Under the pieces are notes generated by a model. That model did no database searches and was not told where the DNA came from. It worked only from the letters and a program-made list of their open reading frames with translations. Shown here in pieces: positions 15,711 to 23,331 of a stretch of 64,000 nucleotides of DNA. The position numbers and the translations under genes are program-made. The stretch's first letter is position 1. Each line of letters starts with the position of its first letter. The stretch is from contig OZ245920.1 in the NCBI GenBank assembly GCA_965229685.1, forward strand, positions 2,542,001-2,606,000, read 5' to 3'. This DNA comes from Pacificispira sp033344895 (GTDB taxonomy: Bacteria; Pseudomonadota; Alphaproteobacteria; UBA8366; Aestuariispiraceae).

Positions 15711-16249
15711 GGGTTCGTTTCCTTTCCTGTATGGTCGGCGATCACGGTCTCGAAGAAGGCAATCATTTCCGGCGTGTCCCATTCCGCCGGCCCGATCAGC
15801 CGGCCGAGTTCCCGGCCGTCCGGTCCGATGAGCAACGTTCCCGGAAGCCCGAAGATCTTGAGATCGCGGGAGGCCTTACCCGTCTTGTCCACGAAGATGC
15901 CCAGATGCTCGATACCGATCTCGTCGAAGAACTCACGGACCAAGTCGGCTCCCGCACGGTCGATCGACAGCGCCAGAACCTCGAAGTGCTCGCCACCCAA
16001 CGTTGCTTGCAGTCGGTCGAGCGTAGGCATCTCGGCGCGACACGGTCCGCACCAGGTGGCCCAGACATTGAGAAGGACCACCTTGCTCCGCCAGGCTTCC
16101 AGCGTGTGCGGTGCACCGCTCCCGCCTGTGAAGTCGATTCGGGGGACGGGCTGCGGCGTCTCGTGCAGGCGCATCGCCGACGGCTCAGCCGCTACGGAAG
16201 TCCCCAACCCAAGAAAGAGGGCGAGCACGGCAATGGAAATGGTCTTCAT
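15707..16249 (-). CDS. TlpA-like periplasmic thioredoxin
   Basis: A 180-residue exported protein (signal peptide cut after SVAAE). The thioredoxin fold has WCGPC (Cys67, Cys70) and a cis-proline in FGLPGT. TlpA/ResA-type proteins reduce the copper-site cysteines of SCO and CuA, or the haem-site cysteines of apocytochromes c. Electrons would come from the CcdA encoded in the same cluster. Its stop overlaps the next gene (ATGA). Confidence 0.85.
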   Translation of the reverse strand: MKTISIAVLALFLGLGTSVAAEPSAMRLHETPQPVPRIDFTGGSGAPHTLEAWRSKVVLLNVWATWCGPCRAEMPTLDRLQATLGGEHFEVLALSIDRAGADLVREFFDEIGIEHLGIFVDKTGKASRDLKIFGLPGTLLIGPDGRELGRLIGPAEWDTPEMIAFFETVIADHTGKETNP

Positions 16250-16263
16250 GGTTGTGTCTCCAC

Positions 16264-16842
16264 TTATTCCGTCCGCAAGCGTTCCACCAGCGGTAGGATC
16301 GTGTTTTCAAGAACCTCGCGCGTCACCGGGCCGATTTGCTTGAAGGCAATGCGGCCATTTGCATCGACGACGAAGGTCTCGGGGACGCCATAGACACCCC
16401 AATCGATGGCAACCCGGCCGTCCCGGTCGGCACCGGAGCGGGTGTAGGGATCGCCCAGCTCGTCGAGCCATGCTGCGGCGTCCGCCGGCCGGTCCTTGTA
16501 GTTCAGGCCGTGCAGCGGCACGACACCGCGCCGGGCGAGGTCCATCAACAGCGGATGCTCGTAGCGGCAGGCCGTGCACCAGGAGGCGAAGACGTTGACG
16601 AGCGACACTTCGCCGTGCAGATCACCGCTGGATAGCCCCAGTGTCCTTCCCTCGACGGGCGGCAAGGTAAACTCAGGCACAGGCCTGCCGATCAGCGCCG
16701 AAGGGATGTCTCTTGCGTTCTGCGTGAGGCTCCATCCAAGGGCGATGGCCAAGATGCCGAAAAGCACTACGGGAGCCGCGAAGACGAGCCGGTAGACAGT
16801 CCGACGTTGAGAGCCCGTCCTGCTTCGGAACATCTCAGCCAT
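16264..16842 (-). CDS. DsbE/CcmG-like membrane-anchored thioredoxin
   Basis: A 192-residue protein with one N-terminal anchor (about residues 18-40) and a periplasmic thioredoxin domain. The active site is ASWCTAC (Cys89, Cys92) and GVYGVPETF contains the family cis-proline. CcmG reduces apocytochrome c in system I maturation, but no other ccm genes are present, so here it more probably serves the copper proteins. Its start lies inside the 3' end of the small Met-rich membrane gene. Confidence 0.83.
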   Translation of the reverse strand: MAEMFRSRTGSQRRTVYRLVFAAPVVLFGILAIALGWSLTQNARDIPSALIGRPVPEFTLPPVEGRTLGLSSGDLHGEVSLVNVFASWCTACRYEHPLLMDLARRGVVPLHGLNYKDRPADAAAWLDELGDPYTRSGADRDGRVAIDWGVYGVPETFVVDANGRIAFKQIGPVTREVLENTILPLVERLRTE

Positions 16843-17014
16843 GATCGTTCCGACGCCGAGCGTCGACGAACAGATATTTTATCAGCCCGGCGATGCCCAG
16901 CACGAGCAGCGCGACTACGAGCAGTCCGACGAGACCCATGCCCCACATCATCATGCCGCCCATGCAGTCCATCATCTGACCGCTCATGCCCATCTCGGTC
17001 GGTGCGTTGTTCAT
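16835..17014 (-). CDS. 59-residue Met-rich single-span membrane protein
   Basis: A very short gene read directly from the reverse strand. The N-terminal half contains MGMSGQMMDCMGG and MMMWGMG, about eleven methionines in the first 26 residues with one Cys. A hydrophobic helix (about 27-47) and a basic cytoplasmic tail follow. Its last 8 bases overlap the start of the DsbE-like gene, and it begins 12 bases after the DUF411 gene stops, so the spacing is that of a real operon member. Probably a periplasm-facing Cu(I)/Ag(I) binder. Easily missed by gene finders because of its size. Confidence 0.7.
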   Translation of the reverse strand: MNNAPTEMGMSGQMMDCMGGMMMWGMGLVGLLVVALLVLGIAGLIKYLFVDARRRNDHG

Positions 17015-17026
17015 CGAAAACTCTCC

Positions 17027-17473
17027 TTATTCGACCGCGTAGACGGACGGTTGATCGTCACCTACGGCGTAAATGGTGAAGGGAGCGGTCTTGACGCCGC
17101 TCATGCCGGGCGAACCTAGCGGCATACCGGGCAAGGTCACGCCCTTGATGTCCGGCCGCTCGTCCAGCAGGCGATTGACCGTTTCCACGGGCACATGGCC
17201 GCTCACAACGTAGTCGTCGATGAAGGCGAGGTGGCAGCCCTGGAAATCGTCAGGGATGCCGGCCGCGCGGCTCATCGGGACGAGTTCATGGGTCGGCTCG
17301 ACGGTGACTGTGAAGCCATTTTCTCGCAGATACTCGGCATAGACTTCGCAGCAGCCGCATTGCGGGTTCTTGTAGAGGGTCACCTCTTCGGCCTGTGCCT
17401 TAGTGCCCAGAGTTAAATAGCCGGCGACACCCAACATGGTGGCGGTAAATGCGGCGATAGCGGTTTTGCGCAT
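17027..17473 (-). CDS. DUF411 metal-binding protein
   Basis: A 148-residue exported protein (signal peptide cut near AQAEE). The DUF411 hallmark NPQCGCCEVYAEYL lies at about residues 36-49, with a third Cys in FQGCHLAFIDDYVVSGHVP and the GVTLPGMPLGSPGM loop. These proteins (sometimes called CopG) are found in copper-resistance clusters and bind or oxidise copper in the periplasm. It lies just downstream of the multicopper oxidase gene. Confidence 0.85.
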   Translation of the reverse strand: MRKTAIAAFTATMLGVAGYLTLGTKAQAEEVTLYKNPQCGCCEVYAEYLRENGFTVTVEPTHELVPMSRAAGIPDDFQGCHLAFIDDYVVSGHVPVETVNRLLDERPDIKGVTLPGMPLGSPGMSGVKTAPFTIYAVGDDQPSVYAVE

Positions 17474-17496
17474 GGTTCTCTCCTTGGTTTTCTAGG

Positions 17497-18957
17497 TCAG
17501 ACGACGCGGATGACACCCATCATCCCGCCAGCTTGATGTTCGAGAATGTGACAATGGAACATCCAGTCGCCGGGATTGTCGGCGACAAAGGCAATCTCGA
17601 CTTTCTCTCGGGGCGCCATCAGCACCGTGTCCTGCCATTCGCGGTGGGTCGTCTTGGCGCCGTTGCGCGAGATCACCCGGAAGGAGTGGCCGTGTAGGTG
17701 GATCGGGTGATGCCAGGCTGTCGCGTTGGTCATCGCGATCACATGGCTCTTGCCGCGGTCAAGCGTCAGCATCGGATCGAGGACATGGCCTTCGGCAGCC
17801 TTGCCGTTGATGAACCAGATGCCGTTACCGTGCATCATGCCCATAGTTCCCCCCATGCCGCCTGAGCCGCTTTCGCCCATGCTGCCGCCCATCTCGCGCA
17901 TCACCATGCCGCCCATCATGCCACCGTTGAAAACGACGTCGTGCCGACGGGCCGTGCCGGGATCCGGCTCGGGCAGCGGGTTGGCCGGCAGGGCGATGGG
18001 CCAGTCGGGCGTGTATTCCCTCAGCGGCGCTTCGTCATAGGCGAGATCGACCAGCCGGTATTCGAGGCCCTTATAGAACCGGTCGACAACCGAGACTCGG
18101 CTGCTCGGCTCGCCTGTCATGTCGAGGATGAGGTCGGCACGCATGGCAGGGCCGAGGACGACCAGACCGTCCGTTGGTTGGTGCGGGGTGACCGGCTGGC
18201 CGTCGAGCGCGATGACCTTGAGCGCGTGAGTCTGGAAGTCGAGGCCGAAGATGCGCGCATTCGCGGCGTTGATGAGCCGCAACCGCACCCGCTCGCCGCG
18301 ACGCACTGCAAACGTATCCGGCACGCGGCCGTTGATCGTAGCGGTATTGCCGACCCGGCCACCGTGGTTCATGTCGTGGCGGTTGCCGAAATCCTCGCTG
18401 ATCTCGGCGGATTGCGTCAGCCGCCAATCGTCGATGACCCAGGTTATATCGCGGTCCACGCGAGGGGGTTCGGTCTCTTCGATGATCATCGGACCGTAGA
18501 GGCCGCGCCCGACCTGCTCGAAGCTACGCTGGTGGGGGTGGTACCAGAACGTTCCGGCATCGACCGCGTCGAACTCGTAAACGAAGGTATCGCCCGCCGC
18601 GATCGGGCGTTGAGTCAGGTGCGGCACGCCGTCCATCGCATTCGGTAGCCTCACCCCGTGCCAATGGACGGTAGTTTCCTCGGCCAGGGCGTTCTCGACC
18701 GTGATGCGCAGGCGCTCGCCCTGTCGCACGCGGATCTCGGGGCCGGGAACGGCGCCATTGTAGCACCAGGCCGGGGTTTCGCCGTGCGGCTCGGGTACGA
18801 GACGTGCCCTGCCGCGTGCGGCGCGCAGCGAGAACGCCTTGGTTTCGGCGCGCGCAGCCTTTGTCATAATGATCGGCATTGCAAGACTCGCCGAGCCGGC
18901 GGCAAGCGCTGTCAGCAGGCTTCGCCGTGACAGCGCCGAGGTGTGGATTGGTGACAT
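17497..18957 (-). CDS. Multicopper oxidase (CueO/CopA type)
   Basis: A 486-residue protein with a Tat signal (SRRSLLTALA). Three cupredoxin domains carry the four copper-ligand motifs: HWHG (about 98), HPH (about 140), HPIHLHGH (about 418) and HCHILEHQAGGM (Cys469, His474, Met479). A Met-rich loop (about 345-380, GGMMGGMVMREMGG and more) resembles the Cu(I) funnel of CueO. It should oxidise Cu(I) to the less toxic Cu(II) in the periplasm. The Tat signal implies export folded with copper. Confidence 0.9.
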   Translation of the reverse strand: MSPIHTSALSRRSLLTALAAGSASLAMPIIMTKAARAETKAFSLRAARGRARLVPEPHGETPAWCYNGAVPGPEIRVRQGERLRITVENALAEETTVHWHGVRLPNAMDGVPHLTQRPIAAGDTFVYEFDAVDAGTFWYHPHQRSFEQVGRGLYGPMIIEETEPPRVDRDITWVIDDWRLTQSAEISEDFGNRHDMNHGGRVGNTATINGRVPDTFAVRRGERVRLRLINAANARIFGLDFQTHALKVIALDGQPVTPHQPTDGLVVLGPAMRADLILDMTGEPSSRVSVVDRFYKGLEYRLVDLAYDEAPLREYTPDWPIALPANPLPEPDPGTARRHDVVFNGGMMGGMVMREMGGSMGESGSGGMGGTMGMMHGNGIWFINGKAAEGHVLDPMLTLDRGKSHVIAMTNATAWHHPIHLHGHSFRVISRNGAKTTHREWQDTVLMAPREKVEIAFVADNPGDWMFHCHILEHQAGGMMGVIRVV

Positions 18958-19099
18958 TGTTGTGGTCTCATCTGGTGTCTGTATCGCGTCACACGCGCAG
19001 ATCTTGATCCGTGCATGAGGTCAGCGGCGATAGCCGGCGCAAAGGCTCGGAAATCGCGTCAGAACGCAATGAACGAGGCGCGCCTCGACCCGCGTTGGA

Positions 19100-19441
19100 T
19101 CAGATGAGAGTTCGGGGAGGGTAAGGTTCAGGCAGACCGGTCCAGCCTGTCAGGTGTTCCACCAATTGTAGCGTAGCCAACTCAGCAATGCGGGGGCTGA
19201 ACGTATCGACCTGGCTGAGGCTGGCAGCGAAAGCGACCGTGCAAACGATTTCGCAAGTCGGTTCGCTCATTTCTCTATCAACGTCGGTGCCACACCCTTG
19301 GCAGATTTCCATGCCAACTCCGCCAATGTCAGCCACGGCCATTTTGAGCGACATACTGTTCGCACCCACCGAATGAACGACTGCGCCTGTCGCGAAGAGG
19401 GCGATTATGGCAAGCGTGAAGATGCGGGTGCGAAAATGCAT
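19100..19441 (-). CDS. Small secreted Cys-rich protein upstream of the multicopper oxidase
   Basis: A 113-residue protein with a signal peptide (about residues 1-27). Four cysteines: ICQGCGTDVD (CxxC) and TCEIVCTVAFAA. The second motif, CxIVCT, is shared with the small protein at 8429-8755. The C-terminus is Pro-rich. Probably a periplasmic metal binder and possibly the first gene of the leftward copper cluster, 142 bases before the oxidase start. A short dyad (CACCTTATATGGTG) lies right at its start codon. No named family recognised. Confidence 0.6.
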   Translation of the reverse strand: MHFRTRIFTLAIIALFATGAVVHSVGANSMSLKMAVADIGGVGMEICQGCGTDVDREMSEPTCEIVCTVAFAASLSQVDTFSPRIAELATLQLVEHLTGWTGLPEPYPPRTLI

Positions 19442-20323
19442 ATCACCTTATATGGTGCAGGCTTTGAGCTGTCGAGGTGTAAGATGTCGCATCATTGGAT
19501 TAATGCCCCATCCCGTGCAGCAGCACAGTAACGCCACTACCGTCTACGCGGCGAGCTCCAACCTCTCCACAATCGTCTAATATAGGAAGATGATCTCGCC
19601 GAGCGCGTTCGGCGACGCGCCGGTTTTGAGGGGCATTGCCATTGTCTGATGCGACCGGCTCTATTGACGCAACAAACTGGCTGCCTAGCTGGATGCCGGG
19701 GAAATCCGGCCTATCCGGTGCTATTCAGTTGTGATAATGGAATCGCCGACTCCCACCGTGTAACCGTCTACGGCGCTGCTCTCGGCAATCAGGCGGGCGG
19801 TTCAGTCGAGATAGGAAATTCCGGACCAAGGCGGACAGAAGTTCGATGTACTGGCCTTGGCGGCATTCGCCACGAGACCATCCTTGGCGCCCGCGAGGAC
19901 TTTCCAGCCCGTGAACTGCGATTATCGGCTAAGCCCGGTAAATCGGGTTGGCGGTACGTTTACCATGCAAGGCTAATGCGGTGCGGATTTAGGTCTTCGA
20001 CAGCACACAACCGTCGTAGACGCAAATGCCGACAATCGTCCAAGGTTTGTGAGAGTCCGGCTATCAGGAGAGTGCTGTACCACTACATTTGCTGGATGGC
20101 TAACGGCCGCCGGCGAAGTAGCCAGGGATCTGGCCTGCTGCCTGACCCACTACGGACGTTTGCCAAGCCCATTTGGGCTGCCCCATGCTAGCTTCCCGAC
20201 GACTTAACGGGGTACCCGATTGCGTCAGGCTCTATCAGACGGGTTGAACCACCATTATGGCGCAGGCCACGAAGCACACAGCAATCTCGGCAACGTCGCC
20301 GATATAGACAAAGACTGTCCCGA
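19442..20323. other. Long gene-poor stretch between the copper and mercury clusters
   Basis: No convincing gene is seen in these 880 bases. Reading frames here have no ribosome site and no family features. The stretch contains one fuller copy of the dispersed repeat (20092-20160). On the reverse strand just after the merR stop, a short hydrophobic reading (about 26 residues, ending at about 20244) might be a remnant of a small membrane protein. The rest looks like decayed DNA. Confidence 0.5.
20092..20160. repeat. Dispersed island repeat, copy 2
   Basis: Runs from GGATGGCTAACGGCCGCCGG to TGACCCACTACGGACGTT. The core GCTAACGG-CGCCGGCGAAG and the right end agree with the copies at 23.3 and 25.5 kb. 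The right end (CGGACGTT) is the inverse of the left end (AACGTCCG) of those copies. Confidence 0.65.
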
Positions 20324-20743
20324 TCAAGACGCTAGAGCCTCCAATACCGGGCACTCCGGCACCTGTTCGCCGGAGCACTGCGCCGCCGTTGCGGCTAGTA
20401 CCTTCTCAATTCGTTTGAGGTCCGCAATCTTGGTGCGCACATCGGACAGATGCTGTTCCGTAAGCACCTTCACCTCGGCACAAGTCTGAGTCCCCCGGTC
20501 GACTAGACGCAAAAGCCCACGCAAGTCCCCGATGGAGAACCCCAATTCCCGGCCGCGCAAGATGAAGCGCAGGCGCGAAACGTGCGCATCATCATAGATA
20601 CGATAGCCAGCGGCCGTGCGTGGGGGGGCTGGCATCATGCCGATTTTCTCGTAGTAGCGAATGGTCTCCAGGTTGCAGCCCGTCCGCCGCGCGAGTTCCG
20701 CACGCATCAAACGTCTCTCGGAAATGTGATCAACCATGATCAT
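20324..20743 (-). CDS. merR: MerR mercury-responsive regulator
   Basis: A 139-residue regulator: winged helix (NLETIRYYEKIGMMPAPP), dimer helix and the full three-cysteine set: Cys88 in TQTCAEV, Cys123 and Cys131 seven residues apart, followed by PVLEALAS. It is divergent from merTPFA, which settles its role over the related zinc and lead sensors. It represses and, with Hg(II), activates the promoter between the two units. The first ATG (20743) is chosen because AGAGGG lies 6 bases upstream; ATGs at codons 3 and 13 are alternatives. Confidence 0.88.
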   Translation of the reverse strand: MIMVDHISERRLMRAELARRTGCNLETIRYYEKIGMMPAPPRTAAGYRIYDDAHVSRLRFILRGRELGFSIGDLRGLLRLVDRGTQTCAEVKVLTEQHLSDVRTKIADLKRIEKVLAATAAQCSGEQVPECPVLEALAS

Positions 20744-20751
20744 GAAAACCC

Positions 20752-20782
20752 TCTTGAGTCTGTAGGCACTACAGACATTACC
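20752..20782 (+). promoter_or_regulatory. mer operon operator and promoter
   Basis: TTGAGT (20752-20757), a 19-bp spacer and TACCTT (20777-20782). The perfect inverted repeat GTCTGTAG-GCA-CTACAGAC spans 20756-20774. This differs from the CCGTAC-type operator at 7792, so two MerR operator classes coexist in the island. Confidence 0.85.
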
Positions 20783-20815
20783 TTAGCGCCAGAGTGAAAG
20801 CGAGGATGATGACGT

Positions 20816-21214
20816 ATGAGCACGACCGAGACAAAAATCCGCCCGTTACAAGTTGAGAGAGACATCGACGACCGGAAGCGAAAGCTCTTTACGGCAGGAG
20901 GCGTGATTGGGGCCATTCTCGCGTCGACCTGCTGTGTTGTACCGCTGTTGTTTGTGGTTCTGGGCATTTCCGGGGCGTGGATCGGCAATCTGACGACACT
21001 GGAGCCCTTCAAACCTTACTTTGCAGGTGTTGCGCTGACCTTCATCGGACTTGGCTTTTGGCAGGTCTACTTCAAAACCAAACCAGCCTGCGAAGACGGC
21101 AGCTACTGCGCTAGGCCGAATTCGACCGTCATCGCCAAGACCGCCCTATGGCTTTCAACCGTCATCGTTCTGCTCGCGCTGACCATCAATTGGTGGGCGC
21201 CGATATTCTACTGA
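20816..21214 (+). CDS. merT: MerT mercuric ion transporter
   Basis: A 132-residue inner-membrane protein with three helices. The Cys pair STCCVVP (Cys39, Cys40) lies in the first helix, and the loop pair Cys92 and Cys98 lies in ACEDGSYCARP. MerT takes Hg(II) from MerP and passes it to the cytoplasm for reduction. The N-terminal polar tail (about 22 residues) is longer than in Tn501 MerT. First gene of merTPFA. Confidence 0.9.
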   Translation: MSTTETKIRPLQVERDIDDRKRKLFTAGGVIGAILASTCCVVPLLFVVLGISGAWIGNLTTLEPFKPYFAGVALTFIGLGFWQVYFKTKPACEDGSYCARPNSTVIAKTALWLSTVIVLLALTINWWAPIFY

Positions 21215-21237
21215 ACCGGAACTTAGGAACTACACTG

Positions 21238-21570
21238 ATGAAACGAACCGTCATCCTCTCCATCACTTTGCTGACCCTAATCGGGTTTGGCTGGACAATC
21301 GGGTCGTCCGTGCCCCCGGCCACAGCGCAGTTTGCATCCCAGCAAGTGTCCGCCGCCCAGACCCAGGTATTCGCGATCGAGAACATGAATTGCGCCCTGT
21401 GCCCCATCACTGTGAAGAAGGCTATGGAGGGCGTTGCGGGTGTAATATCGGTAGCTGTTGATTTCGACGCCAAGACGGCGACGGTGGTTTTCGACCCGTC
21501 GGTGACGAACGCAGACGCCATTGCCGCCGCCTCCACCGACGCGGGCTATCCTGCATCGGTCAAAGGCTGA
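21238..21570 (+). CDS. merP: MerP periplasmic mercury-binding protein
   Basis: A 110-residue protein with a signal peptide (cut near ATAQ) and one HMA domain. The metal motif is ENMNCALCPITVKKAM (Cys52, Cys55), with LCP at the place typical of MerP rather than copper chaperones. It scavenges Hg(II) in the periplasm and hands it to MerT or MerF. The ATG at 21238 gives a proper signal peptide; upstream in-frame starts overlap merT. Confidence 0.9.
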   Translation: MKRTVILSITLLTLIGFGWTIGSSVPPATAQFASQQVSAAQTQVFAIENMNCALCPITVKKAMEGVAGVISVAVDFDAKTATVVFDPSVTNADAIAAASTDAGYPASVKG

Positions 21571-21575
21571 GCCTG

Positions 21576-21824
21576 ATGAAGGACGCCACGATCCTCAAGA
21601 CCGGCATCATTGGCACGGTCATCGCTGCCATCTGCTGCGCAACCCCCGTGCTGGTCGTTGCCCTCGGTGCGCTCGGCCTGTCGGCCTGGGTGGGCGGGCT
21701 CGACTACGTGCTTCTGCCCTCGCTCGCCGTCTTCCTCAGCCTGACGGCCTACGGCCTGTGGCGGCGCACCCGCGCGGCGGCCTGTTGCGATACGAGCACT
21801 CAGACAAACAAGGAAAGAGACTGA
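21576..21824 (+). CDS. merF: MerF mercuric ion transporter
   Basis: An 82-residue protein with two transmembrane helices. It carries Cys20-Cys21 (AAICCATPVL) in the first helix and Cys70-Cys71 (AAACCDTS) near the C-terminus, the two vicinal pairs of MerF. It is a smaller alternative to MerT. It starts 5 bases after merP and ends one base before merA, so the four genes form a compact operon. Confidence 0.88.
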   Translation: MKDATILKTGIIGTVIAAICCATPVLVVALGALGLSAWVGGLDYVLLPSLAVFLSLTAYGLWRRTRAAACCDTSTQTNKERD

Positions 21825-21825
21825 C

Positions 21826-23256
21826 ATGGCGGACTGCTGCGCCCCGACCAAATCATCCAAAGCGAGTTACGACATCGCCGTCATAGGCGCTGGCTCGGCG
21901 GGATTTTCCGCCGCCATCACGGCCGCCGAACAGGGCGCGAACGTGGCGCTGATCGGCCATGGCACCATTGGCGGTACCTGCGTCAATGTCGGCTGCGTTC
22001 CGTCCAAGACCATGATCCGGGCCGCCGAGGCGCTGCATGGCGCACGCGCCGTGGGTCGTTTTCCGGGGCTGACCGGGGAAACCCAGTTGAATGACTGGCG
22101 GCGTCTGATCGCCGCCAAGGATGACCTCGTCTCCACGCTCAGGCAGAAGAAGTACGCGGACCTCCTACCCGAATACAACACTATTGCCTATCTGGAAGGT
22201 GAGGCCCGGCTGAACGGGGCAGGTGTCCTCGTTGACGACACCGCCGTAGCTGCTGGAAAGACCATCATCGCTACGGGCGGGCGGCCTGCCGTGCCGCCTG
22301 TTCGCGGTATCGAAAGCGTGCGCTACCTGACCAGTACGACGCTTCTGGAACTGGAAGAACTACCCGAGAGCCTGATCGTCCTCGGCGGTGGTTATATCGG
22401 CGCCGAGCTCGCGCAGATGATGGCCCGTATGGGTGTCAGGGTGACAGTGATCTGCCGCTCGCGCCTTCTGCCGCAGGTAGAGCCGGAAATTTCCGCAGCT
22501 CTGGCAGACGTATTCCGGGACGAGGAAATCGTCCTTCATTGCGGCATCGCCTACGATGCCTGCCGCGAAGACGAGACCGGCGTGACTGTCTGCATAAAGG
22601 AAGATGGCCGTCTGATCGAGCTGAAGGCCGAGAGGCTTCTGATCGCGACAGGGCGCACGCCCAATACCGATGCGCTGGGCTTGAATGATGCCGGCATTGA
22701 ACAGGACAGCCGTGGCGCCATTGTTATCGATGACCGGATGCGTACGTCTCGGTCTGGTGTCTACGCCGCCGGCGACGTGACTGATCGCGATCAGTTCGTC
22801 TACATGGCGGCCTATGGGGCGAAGATCGCCGCCCTCAATGCGCTGAACGGCGACAGCCTTGCCTACGACAACAGTGCCATGCCGTGGGTGGTGTTTTCCG
22901 ACCCGCAGGTGGCGGGCGTGGGCCTTACCGAGGCAGCGGCGGAGGCGACCGGTCACGCGATCAAGACCTCCATCTTGCCGCTGGACGCAGTACCGCGCGC
23001 GCTTGCCGCGCGCGACACGCGGGGACTGATCAAGCTGGTTGCGGATGCCAAGACCGACCACCTGCTCGGGGGTCAGGTCCTCGCACCCGAGGGCGCCGAC
23101 AGCATCCAGACATTGGCCATGGCGCTCAAATTCGGAATGACGACCAAAGCGCTTGGAGAGACCATTTTCCCCTATCTAACTACGGTCGAGGGACTGAAGC
23201 TCGCAGCCCAAACCTTCGACAAGGATGTCACCAAGCTATCATGCTGTGCCGGATAA
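21826..23256 (+). CDS. merA: MerA mercuric reductase
   Basis: A 476-residue FAD and NADPH enzyme that reduces Hg(II) to volatile Hg(0). It has the FAD motif VIGAGSAGFSAA, the redox disulfide GGTCVNVGCVPSK (Cys52, Cys57), a second Rossmann motif GGGYIGAELA, and a C-terminal vicinal pair LSCCAG (Cys473, Cys474) that delivers mercury to the active site of the partner subunit. The N-terminal HMA domain (NmerA) of many MerA proteins is absent; instead the protein begins MADCC. No merB lies nearby, so resistance should cover inorganic mercury only. Confidence 0.92.
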   Translation: MADCCAPTKSSKASYDIAVIGAGSAGFSAAITAAEQGANVALIGHGTIGGTCVNVGCVPSKTMIRAAEALHGARAVGRFPGLTGETQLNDWRRLIAAKDDLVSTLRQKKYADLLPEYNTIAYLEGEARLNGAGVLVDDTAVAAGKTIIATGGRPAVPPVRGIESVRYLTSTTLLELEELPESLIVLGGGYIGAELAQMMARMGVRVTVICRSRLLPQVEPEISAALADVFRDEEIVLHCGIAYDACREDETGVTVCIKEDGRLIELKAERLLIATGRTPNTDALGLNDAGIEQDSRGAIVIDDRMRTSRSGVYAAGDVTDRDQFVYMAAYGAKIAALNALNGDSLAYDNSAMPWVVFSDPQVAGVGLTEAAAEATGHAIKTSILPLDAVPRALAARDTRGLIKLVADAKTDHLLGGQVLAPEGADSIQTLAMALKFGMTTKALGETIFPYLTTVEGLKLAAQTFDKDVTKLSCCAG

Positions 23257-23331
23257 CGTCCGCCTTTGGCTAACGGACGCCGGCGAAGGAGCCAGGGGGC
23301 CTGCCTCACTAATGGCCCCGTGACGGACATT
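23255..23331. repeat. Dispersed island repeat, copy 3
   Basis: Begins AACGTCCGCCTTTGGCTAA directly at the merA stop and ends GTGACGGACATT at the stop of the next gene. The ends are inverted copies of each other (AACGTCCG / CGGACATT). The core CGCCGGCGAAGGAGCCAG matches copies 2 and 4. Confidence 0.68.

Noticed and set aside
19649..20191. A 180-codon frame in the gap between copper and mercury clusters
   Set aside because: It runs through a repeat copy, lacks a ribosome site and reads as unstructured basic sequence.
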